From Candidatus Eiseniibacteriota bacterium (GTDB lineage: Bacteria > Eisenbacteria > RBG-16-71-46): a stretch of DNA of 61,756 nucleotides. The notes beneath the pieces are model-generated. The model worked only from the letters and a program-made list of their open reading frames with translations, was not told the DNA's origin and did no database searches. The translations under genes and the position numbers were made by a program. Within the stretch, counting starts at the first letter, position 1, and every line of letters begins with the position of its first letter. The stretch is taken from positions 1 to 61,756 of the forward strand of contig JACOSV010000013.1 in NCBI GenBank assembly GCA_016178725.1, written 5' to 3'. Below are positions 27,241 to 37,747 of this stretch, one piece after another.

Positions 27241-28830
27241 TCACTGGCCGGGTACGCCGCCCGTCTCCACGGCCGGCGTCTGCAGCGTGAGACTCTGGGT
27301 CGTGTCGAGCACCTCGATCGCCCAGTCGAAGATGTTCCGCCGCAGCACGGTCTCGCGCAGCGCCCGCATGCGCTCGCGCCGCGCCTCGGCCGGCTCGGTG
27401 AGCGCCGCGTGCCACGCGTCGGCCATGCCCTCGCGGTCGTAGGGCGAGGCGATCCACGCGCGCTCGAGCTCGCGCGCGGCGCCGGTGAACGGCGAGAGCA
27501 GGAGCGCGCCCTCGTTGTCCGGCGACGCCGCGAGGTATTCCTTGGCGACCAGGTTCATGCCGTCGTGGAGCGAGGTGACGGCGCAGAGATCGGCCATGCG
27601 GTAGTAGGGCATCAGGTGCTTCACGTCGAGGTTGCCGACGATGAGGTGCACCGTGGGCCCGCCCGGACGCGGGAAGCGGCGCTCGATGCGGCGCGCGAGC
27701 GTGCGGGTCCGCGTGAGCACGGCGCGGTACTCGCGCAGCTCGATGCGCGAGGGGACGCCGATCTGGACGAAGCACAGCTTGCCGACCCACTCCGGATACT
27801 TCTCGAACAGCCGCTCGAGCGCTTCGAGCCGCTCCGGGATGCCCTTCGTGTAATCGAGGCGGTCCACGCCGAGCGCGACCCGGCAGCCGTCGAGGCCGAG
27901 CTCTTCGCGCAGCGCGGCTTCGCCGCGCGCGGCGTCGCGGCTCTCGGCCATGAGCGCGAACTCGTCGGCCGGGACGCTGATCGGGAAGTGGCGCACCCAG
28001 GTGCGGCGCGCGGCCCGGTCCACGGCGAGGCGCTCGCGGTCCACGCGCGCCTCGATCTCGGCGGCGACCGACTCGAGGAAGTTGAGCGCATGCGCGCGCG
28101 TGTGGAAGCCGACGAGATCGTTCGCGAGGATGCCTTCGAGCAGCTCCGTCCGCCACGGCATGATGCGGAAGACCTCGGGATTGGGCCACGGGATGTGCCA
28201 GAACGTCGCCACCTCGAGGTCGGGGCGGCGCTCCTTGATGTAGCGCGGCACGAGCGCCAGGTGATAGTCCTGCACGAACACCAGTGCCGGCCGATCGCCG
28301 ACCTCCTCGATCACCGCGTCGGCGAACCGTTTGTTCACGTCGCGATAGCGCTCCCACTCGTCGAGCCGGAATTGCGGGCGCACGTAGACGATGTGGCACA
28401 GCGGCCAGAGCGCGCTATTCGAGAGGCCCGAGTAGTAGAGGGCGTGGTCCTCGTCCGAAAGCCACAGCCGCCGCAGCGTGTAGCGCGGGCGGTCGGGCGG
28501 GCAGGCGACGTGGTCGCTCGCGTCCACGGACTCGCGGTCGGCGGCGCCGCTGCCGCTCGCGATCCATGTGCCGCCGATCGCCTGCGCGACCGCGTCGAGC
28601 GCCACCGTGAGCCCGCCGGCATTGCGCACCCAGCGCATGCCGCCGCCGGCGCGGACGTGGGTGTAGGGCTCGCGGTTGGAGACGACGACGAGGCGGCGGT
28701 CGCGCAGGTGCTCGCGCGCCCACACCTCGAGGTCCTCACGCTGGGTGCGCGGCGGCCCCGCGTCGCGCTGCTGCGCGCGCGTGGCGGCCCGGCTCAATGC
28801 GCCGCGGATACGTTCCGGAATCTCGACCAT
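27241..28830 (-). CDS. otsA: Alpha,alpha-trehalose-phosphate synthase
   Basis: GT20 enzyme making trehalose 6-phosphate from NDP-glucose and glucose 6-phosphate. 529 residues. Family motifs: LVVVSNREPY, NAGGLTVALDAV, VFVQDYHLALVPRYI, FWHIPWPNPEVFRIMPWR, LVGFHTRAHALNFL, GVDRLDYTKGIPERL and TSLHDGMNLVAKEY. The N-terminal 40 residues are an extra charged region. It leads a minus-strand set with the MscS-like, DUF5752 and TreT-like genes. The phosphatase OtsB is encoded separately at 17983-18813. Together these are typical of osmotic or desiccation stress protection. Confidence 0.94.
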   Translation of the reverse strand: MVEIPERIRGALSRAATRAQQRDAGPPRTQREDLEVWAREHLRDRRLVVVSNREPYTHVRAGGGMRWVRNAGGLTVALDAVAQAIGGTWIASGSGAADRESVDASDHVACPPDRPRYTLRRLWLSDEDHALYYSGLSNSALWPLCHIVYVRPQFRLDEWERYRDVNKRFADAVIEEVGDRPALVFVQDYHLALVPRYIKERRPDLEVATFWHIPWPNPEVFRIMPWRTELLEGILANDLVGFHTRAHALNFLESVAAEIEARVDRERLAVDRAARRTWVRHFPISVPADEFALMAESRDAARGEAALREELGLDGCRVALGVDRLDYTKGIPERLEALERLFEKYPEWVGKLCFVQIGVPSRIELREYRAVLTRTRTLARRIERRFPRPGGPTVHLIVGNLDVKHLMPYYRMADLCAVTSLHDGMNLVAKEYLAASPDNEGALLLSPFTGAARELERAWIASPYDREGMADAWHAALTEPAEARRERMRALRETVLRRNIFDWAIEVLDTTQSLTLQTPAVETGGVPGQ

Positions 28831-28881
28831 CGTGCCTCCGCGTGGGGAGCGTTCAGCCGGAGGTTCCGGTGCGACGGCGGG

Positions 28882-28887
28882 AGTATA
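28882..28887 (-). promoter_or_regulatory. Candidate -10 element for the trehalose operon
   Basis: TATACT on the minus strand, 52 bases before the otsA start, in an otherwise GC-rich gap. No good -35 at 16-18 bases; a regulator or alternative sigma factor may be needed. Weak evidence. Confidence 0.35.
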
Positions 28888-28935
28888 GACCCGGGACGCG
28901 GGTCGGGCGCCAGTCCCACACGCGAGAGTTTGCCT

Positions 28936-29520
28936 TTACCGGACGAGCTTGCGAAAGCCAAGCGGGCGTTGCAGGTACTCGAATCCCGCGCGCGAGGGAT
29001 CGTCGTTCTGCACGATCACGCGCTCGAGACCGCGGAGCGTATTGAGCCCGGCGATCAGCGCCGGCGACGGCGGCGGACCGGGTACGACGACGACGATGCG
29101 CACCCGCGTGTTGAGGTAGTTCCAGATCTGCGCGACCGCCGTGCTCGGCGGATAGCCCGGGATCACGACGATCATGTCGGCGCCCTCCGGAAGCTGGTCG
29201 AGCCCCTGGAGCGGCGCGAAGTCGGTCGGCCAGCCGTCGAGCGACAGCACGACGTGCGCGAGCCCCGGCACCTCGGTCGCGTCGTGGAGCTCGCTCGCGT
29301 TCGGGATGCGGTCGAACTGCACCGTCGTGCCGATGCGCGTATCCATGCGATCGATGACGAGCGGCGTGCCGATGTCGAGCGCTCCAGCGCGGCGCTCCGG
29401 CGCGGCGCTCGATGACGACGGCGGCGGCGCGGGCGACTGCGCGCCGCTCGGCGCGCCGCCCGCCATGCAGCCGGCGATCGCGCCGGCCGAGAAGGCGAGG
29501 GTGATGCTGCGAATCTTCAT
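28936..29520 (-). CDS. Putative lipoprotein of unknown function
   Basis: 194 residues. The ATG at 29520 is preceded by GGAGGTG, a near-perfect ribosome binding site. The signal sequence ends in the lipobox AIAGC, so the mature protein should be lipid-anchored. A Pro/Ser/Ala linker follows, then a compact domain with VLSLDGWPTDFAPLQGLDQLPEGADMIVVIPGY and RIVVVVPGPPPSPALIAGLNTLRGLERVIV. This looks like alternating strands and helices, but I do not recognise the family. Same strand as otsA and 105 bases upstream of it. Confidence 0.65.
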   Translation of the reverse strand: MKIRSITLAFSAGAIAGCMAGGAPSGAQSPAPPPSSSSAAPERRAGALDIGTPLVIDRMDTRIGTTVQFDRIPNASELHDATEVPGLAHVVLSLDGWPTDFAPLQGLDQLPEGADMIVVIPGYPPSTAVAQIWNYLNTRVRIVVVVPGPPPSPALIAGLNTLRGLERVIVQNDDPSRAGFEYLQRPLGFRKLVR

Positions 29521-29603
29521 GGCACCTCCGGTGGCGATGGCCCGCGCGAAGCGCTCACGATCGGGCAGCGCGGCCGGGCCCGCAAACGCGCCTGTCCCGG
29601 CGC

Positions 29604-29632
29604 TTGACGCCCCCGCGTCGGCATGGTAGAAA
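29604..29632 (+). promoter_or_regulatory. Sigma-70-type promoter for rplU-rpmA
   Basis: TTGACG (29604-29609), 17 bases, TAGAAA (29627-29632) with TGG before the -10. The leader to rplU is about 100 bases. Confidence 0.6.
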
Positions 29633-29737
29633 CCCTCGTTCCGCGTCCGCACCGAGGTGCCGGGCGCGTCCTCGCCGGGCTTGCCGGGCCGCATGAGGTT
29701 CATGTCGCAAGCGCCTGCGCTTCAAGGAGAAATCCCG

Positions 29738-30049
29738 ATGTACGCCATCGTGAGCATCAACGGCATCCAGACTCGAGTCACGCCCGACGAAGTCCTCTCG
29801 GTGCCCCGGCTCGCGGGTGAGCCGGGCGACACGCTGACCTTCGATCAGGTGCTGCTCGTCTCCGACGGCGACACGATCACGGTCGGCCGGCCGTATCTCA
29901 AGGGCGCGAGCCTCACGGCCGAGCTGGTCGAGCACCTGCGCGGGCCCAAGCTCAAGATCTTCAAGTTCAAGCGCCGGCGCGAGTATCGCCGCCGCAAGGG
30001 CCACCGCGACGAGCTGACGCGCATTCGCGTGTCGGCGATCAAGGCGTAG
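29738..30049 (+). CDS. rplU: 50S ribosomal protein L21
   Basis: 103 residues: YAIVSINGIQTRVTPDEVLSVPRLAGEPGD at the start and KLKIFKFKRRREYRRRKGHRDELTRIRVSAI at the end, as in L21. Binds 23S rRNA. The ATG at 29738 has AAGGAGA nine bases upstream; the longer frame upstream is not conserved. Followed by rpmA, the universal arrangement. Confidence 0.96.
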   Translation: MYAIVSINGIQTRVTPDEVLSVPRLAGEPGDTLTFDQVLLVSDGDTITVGRPYLKGASLTAELVEHLRGPKLKIFKFKRRREYRRRKGHRDELTRIRVSAIKA

Positions 30050-30058
30050 GAGAGCGCC

Positions 30059-30331
30059 ATGGCGCACAAGAAGGGTCAGTCGTCGTCCAAGAACAATCGC
30101 GAGTCGAACGCGCAGCGCCTCGGCGTCAAGCGCTTCGGCGGCGAGCGCGTGAGCAGCGGCAGCATCCTCGTGCGCCAGCGCGGCACGAAGTTCCATCCCG
30201 GGCAGAACGTCGGCCGCGGCAAGGACGACACCCTGTTCGCGATGATCGACGGGCTGGTGAAGTTCACGCGCTGGGGTCGCGACCGCAAGCGCGTGCACGT
30301 GCTCCCGGCGGCGACGCCAGCCTCCAGCTAG
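30059..30331 (+). CDS. rpmA: 50S ribosomal protein L27
   Basis: 90 residues starting [20 protein letters not shown], then [41 protein letters not shown], diagnostic of L27, whose N-terminal tail reaches the peptidyl transferase centre. In this protein the mature-type start is encoded directly, without the cleaved leader known from Firmicutes. Nine bases after rplU. Confidence 0.96.
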   Translation: MAHKKGQSSSKNNRESNAQRLGVKRFGGERVSSGSILVRQRGTKFHPGQNVGRGKDDTLFAMIDGLVKFTRWGRDRKRVHVLPAATPASS

Positions 30332-30348
30332 TCATTCGTTCGATCGAG

Positions 30349-30383
30349 CGCCACGCCGCCCTGGGCAACGGGGAGACGTGGCG
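30349..30383. terminator. Possible terminator after rpmA
   Basis: CGCCACG (30349-30355) pairs with CGTGGCG (30377-30383) and is followed by TTGTCTTT. A second perfect palindrome, GGCCCGATCGGGCC, lies at 30395-30408. Either could end the ribosomal transcript before mdh. Confidence 0.4.
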
Positions 30384-30455
30384 TTGTCTTTGGCGGCCCG
30401 ATCGGGCCCGCACGCAACGGGCTCCCTAAGCGGAGCGCGAATCAGGGGAGGAGTC

Positions 30456-31394
30456 GTGAAGCACAAGGTGGCGGTGATCGGCGCCGGCAACGTCGGCGCG
30501 AGCGCGGCGCTGTTCCTCGCGGAGCGCGCCCTCGCGGACGTGACGCTCATCGACCGGCCCGAGATGGAAGGGATGCCGCAGGGCAAGGCGCTCGACATGC
30601 AGCAGGCGGCGCCGATCTGGAACAAGGGCGGCCGGATCGAGGGCGCGAGCGACCTCGCGGCGGTGAAGGGTTCGGACGTGGTAGTGATGACCGCCGGCTT
30701 CCCGCGCAAGCCCGGCATGTCGCGCACCGACCTGCTCAAGGCCAACGCCGACATCGTGCGGCCCGCGGCCGAAGCGGTGAAGCGGCACGCGCCGAATGCC
30801 TACGTCGTGGTCGTGACCAACCCGCTCGACGTGATGGCGCACCTGTTCTGGAAGGTGAGCGGCTTCCCGAAGTCGCGCGTCATGGGCATGGCCGGCATCC
30901 TCGACTCGGCGCGCATGCGCGCGTTCATCGCCATGGAGCTCGGCGTCTCGGGCGCCGACGTGGACGCGATGGTGCTCGGCGGCCACGGCGACTCGATGGT
31001 GCCGCTGCCGCGCTTCACGACCGTGAACGGCATTCCGATCACCGAGCTGTTGCCCGCCGACCGCGTCGCGGCGATCTCCGAGCGCACGCGCGGCGGCGGC
31101 GCCGAGATCGTCAAGCTGCTCAAGACCGGCTCCGCGTACTACGCGCCGGCGATGTCGGCGGTCGAGATGGTCGAGGCGATCCTCACCGACCAGAAGCGCC
31201 TCGTGCCGTGCTCGGTCCTGCTCGAGGGCGAGTATGGGATGAAGGATCTCTTCATCGGCGTGCCGATCGTGCTCGGCGGCAAGGGCGTCGAGAAGATCAT
31301 CCGGCTCGAGCTCTCGGCCGACGAGCTCGCGGCGCTGCAGAAGTCGGGCAAGGACGTCGCCGACTCGATCGCCGAGCTGAACGTGGCGGTCTAG
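30456..31394 (+). CDS. mdh: Malate dehydrogenase
   Basis: NAD-dependent oxidation of malate to oxaloacetate. 312 residues of the LDH-like MDH type: IGAGNVGASAALFLAERALADVTLIDRPEMEGMPQGKALDMQQ (NAD fold with acidic residue), TAGFPRKPGMSRTDLL (substrate arginines), VTNPLDVM, MAGILDSARMRAFIA and GGHGDSMVPLPRFTTVNG (catalytic His). The GTG at 30456 follows GGGGAGGAG. The arginine in PRKPGMSR supports malate over lactate. Confidence 0.94.
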   Translation: MKHKVAVIGAGNVGASAALFLAERALADVTLIDRPEMEGMPQGKALDMQQAAPIWNKGGRIEGASDLAAVKGSDVVVMTAGFPRKPGMSRTDLLKANADIVRPAAEAVKRHAPNAYVVVVTNPLDVMAHLFWKVSGFPKSRVMGMAGILDSARMRAFIAMELGVSGADVDAMVLGGHGDSMVPLPRFTTVNGIPITELLPADRVAAISERTRGGGAEIVKLLKTGSAYYAPAMSAVEMVEAILTDQKRLVPCSVLLEGEYGMKDLFIGVPIVLGGKGVEKIIRLELSADELAALQKSGKDVADSIAELNVAV

Positions 31395-31396
31395 GG

Positions 31397-31816
31397 ATGC
31401 CGATCACCTGGGAGGTCGATCACGCGCGGCGTCTCGTGCTGGCGAAGGCGAGCGGCGTGATGCAGGGCCACGAAGTGCGCGAGTACCAGACGACGGTCTG
31501 GTCGCGTCCCGACATCGCCGGCTACGACGAGCTCGTGGACATGACCGACGTGCAGGAGATCGCGCTCACCTCGGCGAGCCGCGCGCGCGAGCTGGCCTCG
31601 ATCTCGGCCGAGATGGATCGTCCGGCGCCCGCCGACGGTCCCGATCGGCCGCCGCGCTTCGCGATCGTCGCGCCGAACGAGATCGCGTTCGCGATGGGGA
31701 AGATGTACGAGACCTTCCGCCAGATGGAGCCGAAGAGCATGAAGGAGGTCCGCGTCTTCCGCACCCGCGCCGAGGCCCTCCGGTTCCTCGGCGTCGCCGC
31801 ACCGGTCGGGGAGTAG
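31397..31816 (+). CDS. Small conserved hypothetical protein, SpoIIAA/STAS-like
   Basis: 139 residues starting two bases after the mdh stop. The sequence begins MPITWEVDHARRLVLAKASGVMQGHEVREY and continues with GYDELVDMTDVQEIAL and VRVFRTRAEALRFLG. This alternation of strands and helices is common to SpoIIAA-like (STAS-related) small proteins. The family appears widely in environmental genomes but has no role I know. Its position suggests co-translation with mdh. Confidence 0.6.
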   Translation: MPITWEVDHARRLVLAKASGVMQGHEVREYQTTVWSRPDIAGYDELVDMTDVQEIALTSASRARELASISAEMDRPAPADGPDRPPRFAIVAPNEIAFAMGKMYETFRQMEPKSMKEVRVFRTRAEALRFLGVAAPVGE

Positions 31817-31845
31817 CGGCTCCCTCAAGGAGACGCAGCGGCGCG

Positions 31846-32589
31846 ATGCACGTCCTCGCCGTCATCCCCGCGCGCTTCGCCGCGCAACGATTCCCCGGCA
31901 AGCCGCTCGCGATGCTGTGGGGGAAGCCGATGCTCCGGCACGTCTGGGAGCGCGCGCGCGCGGCGTCCTGCATCGACACGCTGGTGATCGCGACCGACGA
32001 CGAGCGGATCGCGAGCGCCGCGCGCGGCTGGGGCGCGACGGTCGAGATGACGTCGCCCGCGTGCGCGAGCGGGACCGACCGCGTCGCCGAGGTCGCGCGC
32101 CGGCACCCGGACGCCGCGATCGTGCTCAACCTCCAGGGCGACGAGCCGGAGCTCGACGGCGAGGCTGTCGGCCGGCTGATCGCCGTGATGCGCGCCGAGC
32201 CCGGCGCCGCGATGGGGACGCTCGCGCACGACGAAGCGCCCGAGCGGATGACGTCGGGGGACGTCGTGAAGGTGGGGGTCGACAGCACCGGCTTCGCCAC
32301 GTATTTCACCCGCGCGATGCCGGCGGCGGACGCGCCGCCGACGGACTTGGAGGGGCGGCGCCAGGGCGCGATGCTGCGCCACGTCGGCGTTTACGCGTTC
32401 ACGCGCGAGTTCCTGCTCACGTTCGCCTCGTGGCCGCCGGGAACGATGGAGCAGGCCGAGCGGCTCGAGCAGTTGCGTGCGGTCGAGCGCGGCGTGCCCA
32501 TTCGCGTCGTGACGGGCGTAAGGCCGTTCGCCGGGATCGACACGCCGGAACAGCTCGCCGTGCTCGAAGCACGCGGCCCGCGACGCTGA
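31846..32589 (+). CDS. kdsB: 3-deoxy-manno-octulosonate cytidylyltransferase (CMP-Kdo synthetase)
   Basis: Activates Kdo with CTP. 247 residues: VIPARFAAQRFPGKPLAML, LVIATDDERIASAA, TSPACASGTDRVAEVA, VLNLQGDEPELDGEAV and RHVGVYAFTREFL are diagnostic. It consumes CTP, the product of the next gene. The start is ATG at 31846. Confidence 0.94.
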   Translation: MHVLAVIPARFAAQRFPGKPLAMLWGKPMLRHVWERARAASCIDTLVIATDDERIASAARGWGATVEMTSPACASGTDRVAEVARRHPDAAIVLNLQGDEPELDGEAVGRLIAVMRAEPGAAMGTLAHDEAPERMTSGDVVKVGVDSTGFATYFTRAMPAADAPPTDLEGRRQGAMLRHVGVYAFTREFLLTFASWPPGTMEQAERLEQLRAVERGVPIRVVTGVRPFAGIDTPEQLAVLEARGPRR

Positions 32590-32635
32590 TCCGAACCGAA
32601 CCGAACCGACGCGTGGGCGAGCACCGCGCCCACTG

Positions 32636-34516
<1,881 letters not shown>

Positions 34517-34520
<4 letters not shown>

Positions 34521-35365
34521 AGCGCTTCGCGATCGGCGCCGCGCTCCAAGCGGTCAACGTGGCGGCCGCCGAAGTCGGCGGGCCGCGGCTGCTGGTGATC
34601 GCCGGGCCGTGCGTGATCGAAAGCGCCGCGATGGCGCTCGAGATCGCGTCACACTTGAAGGGCGCGTGCGCCGCGCGCGACCTGCCGTTCGTCTTCAAGG
34701 CGTCGTACCGCAAGGCGAACCGCTCGAGCGGCCGCGCGTTCGCCGGCCTGCCGGTCGGCGAGGCGCTCGCGGCGCTCGCGCGCGTCCGGCGCGAGGTCCA
34801 GGTCCCGGTGCTCACCGACGTCCACGAGGTGGATGAGGTCGCCGCCGCCGCCGAGGTTGCCGACGTGCTCCAGATCCCGGCGTTCCTCTCGCGCCAGACG
34901 GCGCTGCTCGAGGCCGCGGCGCGCACCGGCCGCGCGGTCAACGTGAAGAAGGGGCAGTTCCTCGCCCCCGAGGACATGGCGTACGCGGCCGAGAAGCTCA
35001 CCGCCGCCGGCTGCGAGCGCGTGCTGCTCACCGAGCGGGGCACGACGTTCGGCTACCACGATCTGGTCGTGGACATGCGCGCGCTGGTCGCGATGCGCGA
35101 GCTCGGCTGGCCGGTCGTCTACGACGCGACGCACGTGCTGCAGAAGCCGGGCGGGCCCGAGACCGGCGGCGATCGGCGCTTCGCGTTCCCGCTCATGCGC
35201 GCCGCGGTCGCGTGCGGCGTGGACGGCCTGTTCTTCGAGACGCATCCCGACCCCGCGCACGCGAAATCCGACGCCGGCACGCAGCTGCCGCTCGCGCAGA
35301 CGGAGGCGTTCCTCGACGAGGCGCGCCGCGTGCGCGACGCCGTGAGCGAGCGGGCACATGCCTAG
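34517..35365 (+). CDS. kdsA: 3-deoxy-8-phosphooctulonate synthase
   Basis: Condenses arabinose 5-phosphate with phosphoenolpyruvate to Kdo 8-phosphate. 282 residues: LLVIAGPCVIESAAMALEIA, FKASYRKANRSSGRAF, VPVLTDVHEVDE, VLQIPAFLSRQTALL, VNVKKGQFLAPEDM, TERGTTFGYHDLVVDMR, VYDATHVLQKPG and FFETHPDP. The ATG overlaps the pyrG stop; the 3' end overlaps kdsC by eight bases. Confidence 0.95.
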
Positions 35366-35954
35366 CCGCCCGCCCGCGCGGCGGCGGCGGGCGGTCGTGA
35401 AGCCGCGCGCCTCCCGCTCCGCGAACGCGGGCGCCGCGCGCCGCGCGCCGATCGCGGGCCCGGTCCGCATCCTGTTCCTCGACGTGGACGGGACGCTCAC
35501 CGACGGCGCGATCGGCTTCGATCGCGACGGCGACTCGCGCCGCTTCTCGATCCGCGACGGGCTTTCGCTCGAATGGGCGCGCGGCCTCGACGTGCTGCCG
35601 GTGGTGCTCTCGGGCCGCGACTCCGAGGCGGTGCGCCTGCGCATGGCGGACTTGAGCCTCGAGTACTACGGGGGCCTCAAGGACAAGGTCGCGGTCGCCG
35701 AGCGCGTGCTGGCGCGCGAGCGTGTCGGCTGGCGCGAGTGCGCGATGGTGGGCGACGATCTGCCCGACGTGCCGATGCTCAAGCGCGTCGGCTGGCCGAT
35801 CGCGGTCGGCGACGCGGTGCGCGAGGTGAAGCAGGTCGCGACGACGGTGACCGCCGCCGCCGGCGGCCGCGGCGCGGTGCGCGAGGTGGTCGAGATGGTG
35901 CTGCGGCACAACGGAACCTGGGTGCGCGTGCTCGAGCGCTATCAGGCGGTGTGA
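35358..35954 (+). CDS. kdsC: Kdo 8-phosphate phosphatase
   Basis: HAD-type phosphatase (C0 class, no cap) giving free Kdo. 198 residues: an arginine-rich start, then RILFLDVDGTLTDGAIGFD (nucleophile Asp), FSIRDGLSLEWARG, PVVLSGRDSEAVRLR and CAMVGDDLPDVPMLKRVGWPIAVGDA. The first 30 residues are not conserved. It begins within kdsA and its stop shares a base with kdsD (TGATG). Confidence 0.92.
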   Translation: MPSRPPARRRRAVVKPRASRSANAGAARRAPIAGPVRILFLDVDGTLTDGAIGFDRDGDSRRFSIRDGLSLEWARGLDVLPVVLSGRDSEAVRLRMADLSLEYYGGLKDKVAVAERVLARERVGWRECAMVGDDLPDVPMLKRVGWPIAVGDAVREVKQVATTVTAAAGGRGAVREVVEMVLRHNGTWVRVLERYQAV

Positions 35955-36970
35955 TGGCGAAAGCGCGCGCGCCGTCCCGATCACGCGCCTCGGCCCGGCC
36001 CGCCGATCTCCTCGCGCTCGCGAAGCAGGTCGTGCGCACCGAGGCCGCGGCGGTCGCGGCACTCGAGAAGCGCCTCGGCGCCGAGTTCGTGGAGGCGGTG
36101 GACGTCCTTGCCTCCGCGCGCGGCAAGGTCATCGTCTCGGGCGTCGGCAAGTCGGGGCTGATCGCGCACAAGCTCGCGGCGACGCTGACCAGCACAGGCA
36201 CGCCCGCCGTGTTCCTGCACCCGACCGACGCGCTCCACGGCGACGCCGGTCTGTTCACGCCCGGCGACGCGGCGCTCTTCATCTCGAAGAGCGGCGGGAG
36301 CGAGGAGCTGATCGCGCTCATCCAGTACCTCGAGCGCCACGCGATCCCGCTGGTGAGCATCATCGCGACGCCCCGCTCGGCGCTCGCCGAGCGCAGCCGG
36401 GTGACGCTCATGACCGGCCCGGTGCGCGAGGCGTGCCCGATGGAGCTGACGCCGACGACGAGCACGACCGTGGCGCAGGTGATGGGTGACTGCCTCGCGA
36501 TCGCGCTGCTCGAGCGCCGCGGGTTCCGCGCCGAGGACTTCCGCTTCCTGCACCCGGGCGGCGTGATCGGCGGCGTCGCCTCGCGCCGCGTCGGCGAGCT
36601 GATGCACGCCGGCGAGAGCGTGCCGCGCGTCCGCCAAACCGCTCCGCTGCGCGAGATCATGCTCGAGATCATGGCGCGGCGGCTGGGCATCACGGCGGTC
36701 GTGGACGGCAAGGGCCGGCTCGCCGGCGTCGTGACCGACGGCGACTTCAAGCGCATCCTGATGAAGCACCACGATCCGTGGCGGCTCACCGCGGCCTCGG
36801 TCATGTCGCGCACGCCGACCACCGTGGACCGCGACGCGCTGGTCGCGACCGCCGTGCGCATGATGGAATCGCACGCGCCCGGGCCGATCACGGCGCTGAT
36901 CGTGATCGACGAGCAACGCCGGCCGATCGGCGTGCTCCACCTCCACGACTGCCTCCGCGCCGGGGGCTGA
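35954..36970 (+). CDS. kdsD: Arabinose-5-phosphate isomerase
   Basis: Interconverts ribulose 5-phosphate and arabinose 5-phosphate, the first step of Kdo synthesis. 338 residues with an N-terminal SIS domain (VIVSGVGKSGLIAHKLAATLTSTGTPAVFLHPTDALHGD, FISKSGGSEELIALI, TPTTSTTVAQVMGD) and two CBS domains (VGELMHAGE, VTDGDFKRILMKH, VMSRTPTTV). This completes the kdsA/B/C/D set in one operon. Confidence 0.94.
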   Translation: MAKARAPSRSRASARPADLLALAKQVVRTEAAAVAALEKRLGAEFVEAVDVLASARGKVIVSGVGKSGLIAHKLAATLTSTGTPAVFLHPTDALHGDAGLFTPGDAALFISKSGGSEELIALIQYLERHAIPLVSIIATPRSALAERSRVTLMTGPVREACPMELTPTTSTTVAQVMGDCLAIALLERRGFRAEDFRFLHPGGVIGGVASRRVGELMHAGESVPRVRQTAPLREIMLEIMARRLGITAVVDGKGRLAGVVTDGDFKRILMKHHDPWRLTAASVMSRTPTTVDRDALVATAVRMMESHAPGPITALIVIDEQRRPIGVLHLHDCLRAGG

Positions 36971-37066
36971 TCCCGCCGCCGCTCGCGCGCCGTTCGCCGT
37001 CGCCGAATCGCCGACGCGCCGCCACAACTCTCGTCAAGTCAACGCCCCGTCGTTCCGATAACAGCC

Positions 37067-37093
37067 GCAGGACTTGCTGGCACATGTCCTGCT
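37067..37093. promoter_or_regulatory. Inverted repeat containing a GG-N10-GC motif upstream of lptC
   Basis: GCAGGAC (37067-37073) and GTCCTGC (37086-37092) form a 7-bp inverted repeat. Within it TGGCACA-N4-CTGCT (37078-37093) has GG and GC exactly 10 bases apart, like a sigma-54 promoter. It could equally be a terminator stem of the kds operon. Confidence 0.4.
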
Positions 37094-37121
37094 TGCGGCA
37101 CCCCGGGTCGTTTGCTAGCGT
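37093..37121 (+). promoter_or_regulatory. Sigma-70-type promoter for lptC-lptB-rpoN
   Basis: TTGCGG (37093-37098), 17 bases, TAGCGT (37116-37121), preceded by TGC. It lies about 50 bases before the lptC ATG. Confidence 0.5.
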
Positions 37122-37171
37122 GGCCATCGAGCATCACACACGGGCCCATTCGCCCAGGCGGAATCGTTCCC

Positions 37172-37747
37172 ATGCGCCGACTCGCGTCTCTCCCCACGCT
37201 GATCGCCATGCTGGCCGCGCTGGGGCACATCGGATGTGGCGGCACGCCGCAGGTCAGCCAGAGCCCCGACACCGGCGTTCTTCCCGATCAGGAGGTCAGC
37301 GACTTCGTCGCCACCGAGACCGATCAGGGTCTGGTGCAGTGGAAGATGTACGCGCGCTCGGCCGCGACCTATCGCGCGCGCAACACGGTCATCGCGCGCG
37401 GCGTGCGCATCGACTTCTACGACGAGAAGGGCAAGCGGAGCTCGACGCTCTCGGCCGACACGGGCGAGATGAACGACCTGACGCACGACATGACGGCGCA
37501 CGGGCACGTCGCGATCCAGGCCACCGAAGGGACGCGGATGACCACCGAGCTGCTCCACTTCCTCAACAAGCAGCAGCGCATCGTCACCGACGCGTTCGTG
37601 CGCGTGGACCGCGCCGGCGACGTGCTGACCGGCTACGGCTTCGAGAGCGATCCCGACCTCAAGAACTTCCAGTTCAAGCACCAGGTGCGCGCGACGGTGC
37701 ACACGCGCTCGGGCGGGACGCTCACGCCCGGCAAGGGCGGCAAGTGA
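37172..37747 (+). CDS. lptC: LPS export protein LptC
   Basis: 191 residues. Signal sequence ending in the lipobox-like GHIGC, so possibly a lipoprotein rather than the usual membrane-anchored form. An LptC/OstA-type beta domain follows: WKMYARSAATYRARNTVIARGVRIDFYDEKGKRSSTLSADTGEMN, DMTAHGHVAIQATEGTRMTTELLHF, DVLTGYGFESDPDLKNFQFK. Takes lipopolysaccharide from LptB2FG in the periplasm. No separate lptA lies between it and lptB. Confidence 0.87.
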   Translation: MRRLASLPTLIAMLAALGHIGCGGTPQVSQSPDTGVLPDQEVSDFVATETDQGLVQWKMYARSAATYRARNTVIARGVRIDFYDEKGKRSSTLSADTGEMNDLTHDMTAHGHVAIQATEGTRMTTELLHFLNKQQRIVTDAFVRVDRAGDVLTGYGFESDPDLKNFQFKHQVRATVHTRSGGTLTPGKGGK

